A stretch of DNA of 64,000 bases from Pseudarthrobacter equi (GCF_900105535.1 NZ_LT629779.1:1364001-1428000), one strand, 5' to 3'; positions 25,529 to 35,483 are shown, numbered from the stretch's first letter. The notes: generated by a model not told the origin, from the letters alone. Numbers and translations: made by a program.

Positions 25529-27262
25529 ATGCTCCTTACGCTCATACGGCGCTATTCCAAACCGTATTTTCCCTACATCGCCGCCGTCATCATCTTCCAG
25601 CTCGCATCCACCATTGCGGCCCTCTACCTGCCCAGCCTGAACGCCCGGATCATCGATGAAGGCGTCACCAGGGGAGACACCGACTTCATCTGGCGCACCG
25701 GTGCCGTGATGCTCCTGGTGGCCTTTGCCCAGGTGGCTGCCGCCATCGCCGGCGTCTACTTCGGTTCAAAGACGGCCATGGCCCTGGGCCGCGACCTGCG
25801 CCGGGCGGTGTTCCGGAAGGTCACCAGCTTCTCCGCCAAGGACGTCAACGCTTTCGGCGCCCCCACGCTGATCACGCGCGGCACCAATGATGTGCAGCAG
25901 GTGCAGATGCTGGTGCTGATGGGCCTGAACTTCATGGTGGCCACGCCCATCATGTGCATCGGCGGCATCATCATGGCGCTGCGTGAGGACATCAACCTGT
26001 CCTGGCTGGTCTGGGTTTCCGTGCCGCTGCTGACCGTAGTGGTGGGGTACCTGGTGGTCCGGCTCATGCCGCTGTTCAGGTCGATGCAGAAGAAGATCGA
26101 CCGCATTAACGCGGTGCTCCGGGAACAGATCATCGGCATCAGGGTGGTCCGGGCTTTCGTCCGGGAACCGTACGAGACCGGCCGTTTCGGCGAAGCCAAC
26201 AAGGAGCTCACCGATGTTTCGCTGAAGATCGGTGCCCTGTTCGTCCTCATGTTCCCCGCCATCAGCATGATCCTGCACCTGTCCACGGCTGCGGTGCTGT
26301 GGTTCGGCGGCCAGCGCGTCGACTCGGGCGACATGCAGGTGGGCGCCCTGACAGCGTTCCTCCAGTACCTGCTCCAGATCCTGGTGGCCGTCATGATGGG
26401 CACGTTCATGGCCATGATGATCCCGCGCGCCTCCGTCTGTGCGGACCGCATCGGCGAAGTACTCGACGTCGAACCCTCCATCCACGATCCCGAACGCCCG
26501 GTAGCCCCCTCGGAGCTCAGCGGCGTAGTGGAATACCGCAACGTCACCTTCGCCTACCCGGGCGCCGAGTCCCCGGTGTTGAGCAACATCAGCTTCACCG
26601 CCCGGCCTGGCCAGACCATCGCCATCATCGGTTCCACCGGTTCGGGCAAGACCAGCCTGCTCTCGCTGCTGCCACGGCTCTACGACGCCGCGGAAGGCGA
26701 AGTCCTCCTGGACGGCGTCCCCGTTACCAGCCTTGACCACGCCGAGATCACCAAGCGCGTGGCCCTGGTGCCCCAGCGGCCCTACCTCTTCTCCGGCACC
26801 ATCGAGCACAACCTGCGCTTCGGGAAGACCGATGCCACGGACCAGGAACTGTGGGAAGCGCTGCGGGTGGCGCAGGGAGAATCGTTCGTCCGGGAAAAGT
26901 CCAAGGCGCTCGAATCCCGGATCTCCCAGGGCGGCACGAACGTTTCCGGCGGGCAGCGCCAGCGGCTCTGCATCGCCAGGGCCCTCGTGACTAAACCCCG
27001 GGTCTACCTGTTCGACGACTCGTTCTCGGCGCTGGACGTTGCCACCGATGCCCGCCTCCGTGCGGCGCTGAAGGACACAACTGCCGACGCGACGGTCATC
27101 ATCGTTGCCCAGCGCGTTTCCACCATCACCGAGGCGGACCAGATCCTGGTGCTGGACAACGGCCGGATCGTGGACCGCGGAACGCACGAGGAACTCCTGG
27201 AAACCTCACCCACGTACCAGGAAATTGTTGAATCGCAGCTGAGCGTGGAGGAAATGGCATGA
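25529..27262 (+). CDS. ABC exporter half-transporter, degenerate-site subunit
   Basis: A 577-aa half transporter: six membrane helices then an ATPase domain with Walker A GSTGSGKTS (about residue 367), signature NVSGGQRQR (about 470) and Walker B VYLFDDSF (about 490). The catalytic Glu after Walker B is replaced by Asp, as in the degenerate subunit of TM287/288-like or BmrCD-like heterodimers. An in-frame ATG ten codons earlier (25499) is also possible; neither has a clear ribosome site. Its stop overlaps the next gene's ATG (ATGA, 27259-27262), so subunits are made together. The substrate is unknown; lipids or drugs are typical. Confidence 0.92.
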   Translation: MLLTLIRRYSKPYFPYIAAVIIFQLASTIAALYLPSLNARIIDEGVTRGDTDFIWRTGAVMLLVAFAQVAAAIAGVYFGSKTAMALGRDLRRAVFRKVTSFSAKDVNAFGAPTLITRGTNDVQQVQMLVLMGLNFMVATPIMCIGGIIMALREDINLSWLVWVSVPLLTVVVGYLVVRLMPLFRSMQKKIDRINAVLREQIIGIRVVRAFVREPYETGRFGEANKELTDVSLKIGALFVLMFPAISMILHLSTAAVLWFGGQRVDSGDMQVGALTAFLQYLLQILVAVMMGTFMAMMIPRASVCADRIGEVLDVEPSIHDPERPVAPSELSGVVEYRNVTFAYPGAESPVLSNISFTARPGQTIAIIGSTGSGKTSLLSLLPRLYDAAEGEVLLDGVPVTSLDHAEITKRVALVPQRPYLFSGTIEHNLRFGKTDATDQELWEALRVAQGESFVREKSKALESRISQGGTNVSGGQRQRLCIARALVTKPRVYLFDDSFSALDVATDARLRAALKDTTADATVIIVAQRVSTITEADQILVLDNGRIVDRGTHEELLETSPTYQEIVESQLSVEEMA

Positions 27263-29337
27263 GCCCCCGCAAGAAAGACCCCGCGAAGACTGAGCAAGAC
27301 GCCGTGGCAACAGTGCAGGGCACCGGCAGCTCCGCTGAAACCGCAGTGGTGGAGGACGACGACTTCTACGAGGAGGAGTTCACGCCCTCCGAAGCCGACG
27401 GCGACATGTTCGGCGGCATGCCCGCCAAGAAGGCCCAGCATTTCTGGCCGTCGGCCAAGCGGCTGATGGGCCTGCTGAAGCCCGAAACCCTGGGCATCTG
27501 CGTGGTGGTGGCCATGGTGGTGGTGGCCGTGGTGCTGAACGTTATTGCGCCGAAAATCCTCGGCCAGGCCATGGACGTTATTTTCGGTGGTGTCGTGGGC
27601 AAGCAACTGCCGGCCGGCGTGAGTAAGGACCAGTTCGTGGAGGGACTGCGCCAACAGGGCCAGGACAACTTCGCGGACATGGTCTCCCGGATGGAACTGG
27701 TGCCCGGCACCGGCATCGACTTCAACAAACTGACCATGCTCATCGCCATGGTCCTGCTGATGTACTTTGTGTCCAATATCTTCCTGTGGCTGCAGGGCTA
27801 CGTCCTGAACCGCATCGTCATGAAGGTGATCCGCAAGCTCCGGGACGACACCGAAAAGAAGCTCAACCGCCTCCCGCTGAACTACTTCGACACCCGCCAG
27901 CGCGGCGACGTGCTGTCCAGGGTGACCAACGACGTCGACAACATCCAGCAGGCGCTCCAGCAGGCCTTCGCGCAGCTGATCAACTCGCTGCTGACAGTGG
28001 TGGGCATCGTGATCATGATGTTCATCGTCTCCTGGCAGCTGGCCCTGATCGCCCTGGTGGCCCTGCCGCTCTCGGGCGTCGCAGCGGGCCTCATCGGCGT
28101 GCGGAGCCAGAAGCTCTTCGCGGCGCAGTGGAAGAACACCGGCACGCTGAACGGGCAGATCGAGGAATCCTTCTCGGGCCACGACCTCGTCCGGGTCTTC
28201 GGCCGCGAAGCGGACATGCTCGAACGGTTCGACGAGCGCAACGAAGCCCTGTACAAGGCCAGCTTCGGCGCACAGTTCGTCTCCGGCATCATCTTCCCGG
28301 TGATGCAGTTCGTGTCCTACCTCAGCTACGTGGGCATCGCCGTGGTGGGCGGCCTGCGCGTCGCCTCCGGCTCCATGTCGCTCGGTGACGCCACGGCCTT
28401 CATCCAGTACTCCCGCGAATTCACCCAGCCGCTGGGCCAGATGGCGGGCATGGCCAACATGCTTCAGTCAGGTGTTGCCTCAGCAGAGCGGGTGTTCGAG
28501 TTCCTCGACGCCGACGAACAGGACCCTGAGACCGCTACGGAGCACCTGCCGGCCAGGACCGACGGCCACGTGGAATTCCGGGACGTCACCTTCAGCTACA
28601 CCGAGGACCGGCAGCTCATCGAAAACCTGTCCTTCACCGCGGAGCCGGGGAACACCGTGGCCATCGTGGGGCCCACCGGCGCCGGAAAGACCACCCTGGT
28701 GAACCTGGTAATGCGTTTCTACGAGCTCAACTCCGGTTCCATCACCCTGGACGGCGTGGACGTGACGCACCTCAGCCGGTCCGAACTCCGCTCCAAGGTG
28801 GGCATGGTGCTGCAGGACGCGTGGCTGTTCGGCGGGTCCATTTACGACAACATCCGTTACGGCAACCTCGACGCCACCGAAGAGCAGGTCATGGCAGCCG
28901 CCAAGGCCACGTTCGTGGACCGCTTCGTCCGCGCCCTGCCCGAGGGCTACAGCACGGTGATCGACGAGGAAGGCAACAACGTCAGTGCCGGCGAGAAGCA
29001 GCTGATCACCATTGCCCGGGCATTCGTGGCCAACCCGTCGCTGCTGATCCTCGACGAAGCAACCAGTTCGGTGGATACCCGTACCGAGCTGCTGGTGCAG
29101 AAGGCCATGGCCGCACTGCGGTCGGACCGCACCAGCTTCGTGATTGCCCACCGGCTCTCCACCATCCGCGACGCCGACACCATCCTGGTCATGGAGAACG
29201 GCAGGATCGTGGAGCAGGGCAACCACAAGGTCCTGCTTGCGGCCGGAGGCGCCTACTACCGCCTGTACATGTCCCAGTTCGCTGGAGCCGACGCCGGTGA
29301 CGTGCCGGTGGATGATTCGACGGCGGTGCACAGCTGA
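27259..29337 (+). CDS. ABC exporter half-transporter, catalytic subunit
   Basis: A 692-aa partner of the preceding gene. It has an acidic N-terminal extension of about 70 residues, six helices with an enlarged first extracytoplasmic loop (about 105-155), and an ATPase domain with Walker A GPTGAGKTT (about 470) and Walker B LLILDEATSS (about 595) with the catalytic Glu present. The signature motif is the non-standard VSAGEKQ. Since this signature pairs with the Walker sites of the Asp-bearing subunit, one composite site is degenerate and the other canonical, the expected heterodimer pattern. Confidence 0.92.
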   Translation: MSPRKKDPAKTEQDAVATVQGTGSSAETAVVEDDDFYEEEFTPSEADGDMFGGMPAKKAQHFWPSAKRLMGLLKPETLGICVVVAMVVVAVVLNVIAPKILGQAMDVIFGGVVGKQLPAGVSKDQFVEGLRQQGQDNFADMVSRMELVPGTGIDFNKLTMLIAMVLLMYFVSNIFLWLQGYVLNRIVMKVIRKLRDDTEKKLNRLPLNYFDTRQRGDVLSRVTNDVDNIQQALQQAFAQLINSLLTVVGIVIMMFIVSWQLALIALVALPLSGVAAGLIGVRSQKLFAAQWKNTGTLNGQIEESFSGHDLVRVFGREADMLERFDERNEALYKASFGAQFVSGIIFPVMQFVSYLSYVGIAVVGGLRVASGSMSLGDATAFIQYSREFTQPLGQMAGMANMLQSGVASAERVFEFLDADEQDPETATEHLPARTDGHVEFRDVTFSYTEDRQLIENLSFTAEPGNTVAIVGPTGAGKTTLVNLVMRFYELNSGSITLDGVDVTHLSRSELRSKVGMVLQDAWLFGGSIYDNIRYGNLDATEEQVMAAAKATFVDRFVRALPEGYSTVIDEEGNNVSAGEKQLITIARAFVANPSLLILDEATSSVDTRTELLVQKAMAALRSDRTSFVIAHRLSTIRDADTILVMENGRIVEQGNHKVLLAAGGAYYRLYMSQFAGADAGDVPVDDSTAVHS

Positions 29338-29384
29338 GCGGGCACGACGGGAACGGCGGCCAGCGGATCGAGGTCCCCGTTCCC

Positions 29385-29801
29385 ATGCGCTGGGGCGACA
29401 TGGACGCCTACGGACACATCAACAACGTGCAGATCGTCCGCATGCTTGAGGAAGCCAGGATCGGTGCCTTCGGACCGCCCCGGGGAGCGGGCCTGCCCGG
29501 CGTTGAGCCGCAGGTCTCGCTGTTCAACGATGTCCCGGACGGCATCATGGCGCTGGTGGTGGACCACAAGATCCGCTACGTCAGAACCCTGGAATACCGC
29601 AACGTCCCGGCCGTGGTGCAGGTGTGGATCGGTGCCGTGAAGGGCGCCAGCTTCGACATCCATTACCTGGTCCAGGATCCCGTCACAGGGGAGGATTGCG
29701 TCAGGGCGAGCAGCCACCTTGCTTTCGTGGACGAGGCCACCGGCCGGGTGCAGCGGCTCACGCCGGAACAGAAGGAACGCCTGGCGCCGTACAGGCACTA
29801 A
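29385..29801 (+). CDS. Acyl-CoA thioesterase (hotdog fold)
   Basis: A protein of about 138 aa of the 4HBT type: RWGDMDAYGHINNVQIVRML contains the catalytic Asp in the conserved DxDxxGHxNN-like block, and HKIRYVRTLEYR follows. It hydrolyses acyl-CoA thioesters in the cytoplasm. The start is uncertain: the frame stays open back to the end of the ABC gene, and residues before the listed ATG (IEVPVP) look like the usual first strand, so a rare CTG start near 29333 is possible. It probably belongs to the ABC operon. Confidence 0.8.
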   Translation: MRWGDMDAYGHINNVQIVRMLEEARIGAFGPPRGAGLPGVEPQVSLFNDVPDGIMALVVDHKIRYVRTLEYRNVPAVVQVWIGAVKGASFDIHYLVQDPVTGEDCVRASSHLAFVDEATGRVQRLTPEQKERLAPYRH

Positions 29802-29865
29802 GCCTCTGGACAGGACCCCACGGGGCACACTGGACTGGAACCACACCACACCGAAAGGAAGCCAG

Positions 29866-30123
29866 ATGGGCAAGAACAAGACCCGAGTCGCCAGGAAGAA
29901 GAAGACCTGGAAGGAGATGTCGCCGTCCTCCAAGGCCGGCACCATCATCGTGGCCATCGTCCAGCTCTCGCTGCTGGTTGCGGCGCAGCGGGACATCTCG
30001 AAGCGGCCGGCGGCACTCATTAACGGGCCTAAGGGCGCCTGGCGTGCGGCATCCTTCATCAACTTCGTCGGACCCATGGGGTACTTCATCTTCGGGCGGA
30101 AGCGGTCCGCTCCGCGCACGTAA
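29866..30123 (+). CDS. Small membrane protein, PLDc_N-like
   Basis: An 85-aa protein with a very basic N-terminus (KNKTRVARKKK), a membrane helix (about 25-42) and a C-terminal FINFVGPMGYFIFGRKR. That ending resembles the PLDc_N domain, a short two-helix membrane module of unknown role. An AAAGGAA site precedes the ATG at 29866. A hairpin terminator follows 20 bases after the stop. Confidence 0.7.
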   Translation: MGKNKTRVARKKKTWKEMSPSSKAGTIIVAIVQLSLLVAAQRDISKRPAALINGPKGAWRAASFINFVGPMGYFIFGRKRSAPRT

Positions 30124-30142
30124 ATTTCCGGGCTAACGGCCA

Positions 30143-30172
30143 GGAGCCGTCCGGCGGAAACCGGACGGCTCC
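30143..30172 (+). terminator. Hairpin terminator
   Basis: A perfect 12-bp stem (30143-30154 with 30161-30172) closes a 6-base loop cggaaa. No T-run follows. It separates the ABC/thioesterase group from the mcrB-like gene. Confidence 0.65.
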
Positions 30173-30232
30173 CCACCGGGCGGCCAAGCGGCTTTGAGCA
30201 GGCGTCCAGTTAGACCCTGTAAATTTGAATCC

Positions 30233-32464
30233 ATGACCCCCGCCACCATTGCTGCCATGACCCGCGCCCTCGGCATCTCCAAGGAGATCGAGGACGCGGC
30301 ATGGTTTGTTTTGAGCCCGGGGCTGCAGGGCAAACCATCGGCCCTGGACGGGCGGACACTGACCTGGACCTCCGAGGCCGCCGCGGAACTGCTGGACCGC
30401 CTGGAACGGGGCACGCCGGATCCCAAAGCGCCCATGATGACCAACCTCCGGCAGAACCTCGACGGCGCCTCCCGCGAAGCCAAGCAGCTGGCCGCCGAGC
30501 TTTTGTTCCTGCAGTCCCTGCCGCTGGCGCATGAAGTGAAGTCGCTCAAGGTCAAGCGGGCCCGCGTGGCCGAGGCCGCCTCCTGGCTCGAACCGCCACT
30601 GGAACTGCCTGAAGAGCTCTACCAGGGCATGACGGACCACGGCGTGATCCGGGACCGAACGGCCGAGTTCAACTGGACCATCTGGGACCACCTCCGGTGG
30701 CTGTGCCGGTTCGTGCAGCATGTGGACCAGCAACCGCCCACCACCATCACCGCGGCACTGCTTGACCCGCTGAAGTTCCACGCCCTGGCAGCCGGCACCC
30801 CGGCGGACCAGCCTGCCATCCGCCGCAGCATCGAGTTCCTGGCGTGGCCCAGCTACTTTGAACCCGTGGTGGCGGACGTGGAGCGGCAGGAAATCCGGGA
30901 CGCCTTCGCCTCGCTGGTGGGTGGCGCCAAGGGGGATTCCGAAGAAGACATCACCGCCGACATCCACCGGATCCGCCTGCACCTTGATGAGCAGGCCGGC
31001 CAGCGCATCGACTGGTACGCCCGCCAGCTGGTGAGCCAGTGGCGCAAGGTGGGCGACCCCGGCCGCCGCGCATGGCTGCTCCGGACCCACCACGACAACG
31101 CTGAGTTGCTCACCGCCTGGCAGGGCGAGGAAAAGGTGACGCTCGACGTCGAACACCTCCGCCTCCTGGAGCCCGGCGTCACCGCCGGGCTGGTCCAGCA
31201 TGCCGTGGACGAGGACTACAAGCACCTTGGCTACGTGGAGCGCGAGGACACCAAGACCGCCGTCTTTGCCTTCCTCACCGTCATGAAACCCGGCGACCTG
31301 GTCCTGTACCAGCACGCCGGCACGGTCCGGCTGGGCGGCGTGCTGGGCGAACCCGAGTACAACGATGACAACCGCCGGCTGCGACGGAAGGTGCGCTGGT
31401 TCGACGAAGGCCACGCCACCGCCAGCCTGCCCCGGCACGTCCAGCGGCAGCTGGCCACCCCCGGCATCGTGGTGGACGCAACCCGCGTGGTGCAGGCGCT
31501 CCAGGCACTCCTGCCGGCCGAAGCCGAGACCGAGCCCGACGGCGAAACGGAAGCCGCCGCCGTCGTGGAACCTGTCCAGGAGGGCTTCCGGCCGCTGACG
31601 CCGGAGTTCGCGGAGTCCCTGCACATGGACCTCGAGCCCCTGCAGGAGATCGCGGACCTGCTGGAGGAGAACCGCCAGCTGGTCCTGTACGGCCCGCCTG
31701 GCACCGGCAAGACCTACCTGGCCAAGCACCTGGCAGCGGAGTTGGCGGACGACACCACTGACGAACGCGTCAAGCTGGTCCAGTTCCACCCCTCCTACGC
31801 CTACGAGGACTTCTTCGAGGGGTACCGGCCGGACAAGACGGACGAAGGCCAGGTCTCCTTCAAGCTTGTTGCCGGCCCGCTGCGCCGCCTCGCCGAGGAA
31901 GCCGCCAAGCCCGGCAACGAGAAGAAGCCGTACTTCCTGATCATCGACGAGATGAACCGCGCCAACCTGGCCAAGGTCTTCGGCGAGCTGTACTTCCTGC
32001 TCGAATACCGAGACGACCGGATCTACCTGCAGTACAGCCCCAACGAGCCGTTCACGCTGCCGGACAACCTGTACATCATCGGCACCATGAACACTGCGGA
32101 CCGGTCCATCGCCATGATGGATGCCGCCATCCGCCGGCGCTTCTCGTTCATCGAGCTGCATCCGCAAACCGAACCGGTTAAGGGTTCGCTGCTCCGCTTC
32201 CTGGAGGCCCGCGGGCTGGACACCACGCCGGCGCTGCTGCTGGACGTTCTCAACGGCGCCATCGACGAATGGGACCGGGACCTGATGATCGGCCCGTCCT
32301 ACTTCATGAAGCCCGCGGCGCAGACACCGGCCGGGCTGCGGCGGATCTGGAAGTACGAACTCATGCCGCTGCTGGAGGAGCATTATCACGGCCAGCTGAC
32401 CCGCGCGCAGCTGGAGGAACGGTTCGGGCTGGAGCAACTGCTGGGACGCCTTGCGCTCCGCTGA
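30233..32464 (+). CDS. McrB-like AAA+ restriction GTPase/ATPase
   Basis: A 743-aa protein. The N-terminal ~460 residues are not recognisable as the E. coli McrB DNA-binding domain and include a middle EVE-like stretch (KPGDLVLYQHAGTVRLGGVL) that may read modified bases. The C-terminal AAA+ module has Walker [15 protein letters not shown] (about 486), Walker B YFLIIDEMNRANLAKVFGEL and sensor-type NTADRSIAMMDAAIRRRF, typical of McrB. It overlaps the mcrC-like gene by 14 bases. Together they would cut DNA carrying modified cytosines, for example phage DNA. Confidence 0.88.
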   Translation: MTPATIAAMTRALGISKEIEDAAWFVLSPGLQGKPSALDGRTLTWTSEAAAELLDRLERGTPDPKAPMMTNLRQNLDGASREAKQLAAELLFLQSLPLAHEVKSLKVKRARVAEAASWLEPPLELPEELYQGMTDHGVIRDRTAEFNWTIWDHLRWLCRFVQHVDQQPPTTITAALLDPLKFHALAAGTPADQPAIRRSIEFLAWPSYFEPVVADVERQEIRDAFASLVGGAKGDSEEDITADIHRIRLHLDEQAGQRIDWYARQLVSQWRKVGDPGRRAWLLRTHHDNAELLTAWQGEEKVTLDVEHLRLLEPGVTAGLVQHAVDEDYKHLGYVEREDTKTAVFAFLTVMKPGDLVLYQHAGTVRLGGVLGEPEYNDDNRRLRRKVRWFDEGHATASLPRHVQRQLATPGIVVDATRVVQALQALLPAEAETEPDGETEAAAVVEPVQEGFRPLTPEFAESLHMDLEPLQEIADLLEENRQLVLYGPPGTGKTYLAKHLAAELADDTTDERVKLVQFHPSYAYEDFFEGYRPDKTDEGQVSFKLVAGPLRRLAEEAAKPGNEKKPYFLIIDEMNRANLAKVFGELYFLLEYRDDRIYLQYSPNEPFTLPDNLYIIGTMNTADRSIAMMDAAIRRRFSFIELHPQTEPVKGSLLRFLEARGLDTTPALLLDVLNGAIDEWDRDLMIGPSYFMKPAAQTPAGLRRIWKYELMPLLEEHYHGQLTRAQLEERFGLEQLLGRLALR

Positions 32465-33737
32465 CCCCGCCAGGGCCTTCACTCCGGACGGCAACGCCGG
32501 CGCGCGCGGCCCGGGAGGCGCCGCGCGGCACCTGGTGCTGGACGAGCTGTCCCGCGGGATCGTGGAGCGGCTGGATCCTGCCAGTGCTTCGTTCCTGAAT
32601 TCGAGCGGGTTGGCCAAGGCCTCGCCCATGGGGATGGGGCTGTACCGGATTGAGCCGGTGGGCAAAGTGGGATCGGTGCGCACTGCCTCGGTCCAGCTGG
32701 ACGTCAGGCCCAAGGACCGGCTGGGCCTTGGCCGGCTGCTGTTCCTCCTGAGTTACGCGGGGGAGCAGGGCTTCCGGCCGGACTCGGTGGCTGCCTTCGA
32801 GGAGCGGGAGCTGTGGAGTGCGCTGGCCGAGTCCCTGGCGCAGCTGGCCGAACGGGCGCTGGGACGCGGCGTCCTGCAGGGCTACCTGGCCGTGGACGAA
32901 TCCCTCCGCACGGTCAAGGGACGGATCCGCATCTCGGACCAGATTTCCCGCCGGCCGGGCATGCTGGTGCCGCTGGAAGTCTCCTACGACGAATTCACCG
33001 AGGACATTGCCGAGAACCGGATCCTACGGGCGGCCCTGGAACGCATGGGCCAGGTGCCGCGGGTCCGGCCCGAAGTACTGAGCCGGCTGCGGCTGCTCAA
33101 GGGAAAGCTCGACGGCGTCACCCGGCTCCCGTCCGGTGCGCCGCTGCCGTCGTGGAAGCCCAGCAGGATGAACCTCCGGTACCACGCGGTGCTGCGGCTG
33201 GCCGAGCTCATCCTCCGCAACGCCTCGGCTGAGGCAGGGCCGGGACGGCAGCAGACGGCCGCGTTCGTGGTGGACATGGCCCGGGTGTTCGTGGATTTCG
33301 TGGGCACCGCCCTGCGTGAAGCGATGGCCGCCTACCCGGGGGAGCTGCGGCTCCGGTACAACGCGCTCCTGAGCGAAGCCGTGCGGGACTCTGACCGCCT
33401 CACCGTGCAGCCGGACGCCGTGCACATGCTCGGTGGCCGTCCCGTGGTGGCCTTCAACGCCAAGTACAAGGCCGCCACAGACTCCGGTGCTTCCCTCACC
33501 GCGGACCACTTCCAGATGCTGGCCCACTGCACGGCGCTGGCCGTGCCAACAGCGTGGCTGGTATACGCCGGATCCGGTGACATCAAGCTCCGCCGGATCC
33601 TGAACACGGATATCGACATCGTGGAGTTTCCTCTGGATCTCTCTCTGCCGCCCGCGGAGGTCCTGGCCGCCGTGCAGGACTTGGCCCGGCAGTCGTGGGG
33701 CGAAGTGGTCCGGCAGGCGCGTGCCGGCGAACCTTAG
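32451..33737 (+). CDS. McrC-like nuclease subunit, altered catalytic motif
   Basis: A 428-aa protein of the McrC family, the nuclease partner of McrB. The N-terminal half holds the interaction fold (VGSVRTASVQLDVRPKD), with VSYDEFTEDIAENRILRAAL in the middle as in McrC proteins. The C-terminal PD-(D/E)xK region reads QPDAV (Asp 322) then FNAKYK (Asn 336, Lys 338). Family members usually have Asp where Asn 336 stands. It overlaps the mcrB-like gene at its start, and its 3' end overlaps the convergent kinase gene by four bases. Confidence 0.85.
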   Translation: MRSADPARAFTPDGNAGARGPGGAARHLVLDELSRGIVERLDPASASFLNSSGLAKASPMGMGLYRIEPVGKVGSVRTASVQLDVRPKDRLGLGRLLFLLSYAGEQGFRPDSVAAFEERELWSALAESLAQLAERALGRGVLQGYLAVDESLRTVKGRIRISDQISRRPGMLVPLEVSYDEFTEDIAENRILRAALERMGQVPRVRPEVLSRLRLLKGKLDGVTRLPSGAPLPSWKPSRMNLRYHAVLRLAELILRNASAEAGPGRQQTAAFVVDMARVFVDFVGTALREAMAAYPGELRLRYNALLSEAVRDSDRLTVQPDAVHMLGGRPVVAFNAKYKAATDSGASLTADHFQMLAHCTALAVPTAWLVYAGSGDIKLRRILNTDIDIVEFPLDLSLPPAEVLAAVQDLARQSWGEVVRQARAGEP

Positions 33738-35389
33738 ACCGGCACCCGGAACATGAAGGTGGTGCCCTCGCCCAGGGTGCTGTCCACGCTGATGGTCCCG
33801 CCGTGGGCTTCGACGATCGCCTTGCTGATGGGCAGCCCCAGCCCCACACCCGGGATGGCCGTCCGGCGGACGTTGCTGGTGCGGAAGAACTTGGCGAATA
33901 CCTCGGAGGCGTCCTCGGGGGTCATCCCCATGCCGGTGTCCGTAACGCGGCATTCGAGGTGGCCGTCTTCGCGGGCCAGGCTGACCAGGACGTTGCCGCC
34001 GTCGGGGGAGTACTTGATGGCGTTGGACACCAGGTTGTCCAGGACCTGGGAAATCCTGGCCCCGTCCACGTGGGCCTCAAGCTGATCCGGGGTCTCGGCC
34101 GCCAGCTCCACGCCAGATGCCGTGGCCCTCGGCATGGCGGAGGACACGCTGGTCCGCACCAGCTCTGCCACATCCACGGTGTGCGGGGTGACGATGAGCT
34201 GCCCGTTCCGGCTGGAGAGCAGGTCCGATACCAGGGTCAGCAGCCGCTCGGAGTTCCGGCGGATGATTTCGAGCATCTCCTGCTGTGATTCCTCCGGTTC
34301 GTCAGCCAGCAGGATTTCCACGTACCCGAGGATGGACGTCAGCGGCGTCCGGAACTCATGGGAGACGCTGGAGACGAAGTCGTCCTTCGCAGCCAGCGCG
34401 TTCACCAGGTCCGTGACGTCACTGAACGCAATGACCGAGCCGGTGAACTTCCCGTCGCTGTCCTTCATGGCCCGGGCGGTGGTGACGAACGCGCGCTGGT
34501 CCCTGCCGTCGCCCAGCCACACGAGGTAGTCAGTGAAGGTTTCGCCCAGCACGGCGCGGCGGACGGGGCGGTCCGGCACCGGGATGAGGGTTTTTCTGTC
34601 CGGACCGAATACCAGCAGCTGGGACTCGTTGGGGTCCGGGTTGTCCTTGGGGCTGGCCAGCAGGTGGTTGGCCCGCTGCTTCCTGTTCATCAGGACATCG
34701 TGACCGTCCGCGTCGACCGCCAGCACGCCCAAATGGACCGTATCCAGGACGGTGTTCAGCAGGGACTCCTGCCGCTGGCTGGTGCGGAGGTTGGCCTGGA
34801 GCTGGGCGTCCTTCTCCTCCAGCTCGCGTTGCTGGCGCATCATGCTGAGCGTGAGGACGCTGACCGAGATCCCGATGCCGAGCATCATGACCGGCAGCAG
34901 CAGGGACCGGGTGAGGTCCTGGGCCGTGACGTTCCCCTTCAGGAGCAGCGGAACCCAGATGATGGCCAGCGGTGCCAGGAAGGACAACCAAAGGGCGGCC
35001 TTGGGATAGTACCCGGAGGCGCACAGCCAGATGACCGGGAAGACAGCCAGCAGGCTGATGCCGGTGAGGCTGTCCTGCCCGCCCTCCCGGCCCACCGCGA
35101 TGGAGATGAAGTCCAGCAGGGGGATGACCAGGAAGCTCGTGAAGGGCAGCCGCTCCCACGGGATGACGTAGCAGAGACCCATCAGCACGAGCTGCGAGAC
35201 GACGAACGCAGCGAAGAGCGGATTGCCCATTGTTCCGGGGAAGAAGGCCCACACCAGGAACATCGTCAGCAGCGTGGTGATGAACAGCGGCATCTGGCTC
35301 ATGGCCACGCGGTCCCGCAGGCTGTACTCGTGGAACTGGCGCCGGAAAAAGCGCAGCCCTCCCGACGACCATGCCACCGGGTTAGCCAT
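33734..35389 (-). CDS. Membrane sensor histidine kinase with PAS domain
   Basis: A 551-aa kinase with about five N-terminal membrane helices (residues 25-185) and no large external domain, a short coiled coil (MRQQRELEEKDAQLQ), and a PAS-like region (about 215-330: VHLGVLAVDADGHDVLMNRK). HisKA follows with phosphoacceptor His in SSVSHEFRTPLTSILGY, then HATPase with DNLVSNAIKYSP, DTGMGM and GVGLGLPISK. All catalytic motifs are intact. It is divergent from the response regulator at 35484, its likely partner, with 94 bp between them. Confidence 0.92.
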   Translation of the reverse strand: MANPVAWSSGGLRFFRRQFHEYSLRDRVAMSQMPLFITTLLTMFLVWAFFPGTMGNPLFAAFVVSQLVLMGLCYVIPWERLPFTSFLVIPLLDFISIAVGREGGQDSLTGISLLAVFPVIWLCASGYYPKAALWLSFLAPLAIIWVPLLLKGNVTAQDLTRSLLLPVMMLGIGISVSVLTLSMMRQQRELEEKDAQLQANLRTSQRQESLLNTVLDTVHLGVLAVDADGHDVLMNRKQRANHLLASPKDNPDPNESQLLVFGPDRKTLIPVPDRPVRRAVLGETFTDYLVWLGDGRDQRAFVTTARAMKDSDGKFTGSVIAFSDVTDLVNALAAKDDFVSSVSHEFRTPLTSILGYVEILLADEPEESQQEMLEIIRRNSERLLTLVSDLLSSRNGQLIVTPHTVDVAELVRTSVSSAMPRATASGVELAAETPDQLEAHVDGARISQVLDNLVSNAIKYSPDGGNVLVSLAREDGHLECRVTDTGMGMTPEDASEVFAKFFRTSNVRRTAIPGVGLGLPISKAIVEAHGGTISVDSTLGEGTTFMFRVPV

Positions 35390-35483
35390 TGACCTGGAAC
35401 ATTCGGGCGGGCGCGTGCGAGACCATACCAGCAGGATATCCGCAGCCAGCTATACTTCTGACGTTGGCTGCTGAGGGGGCGCT

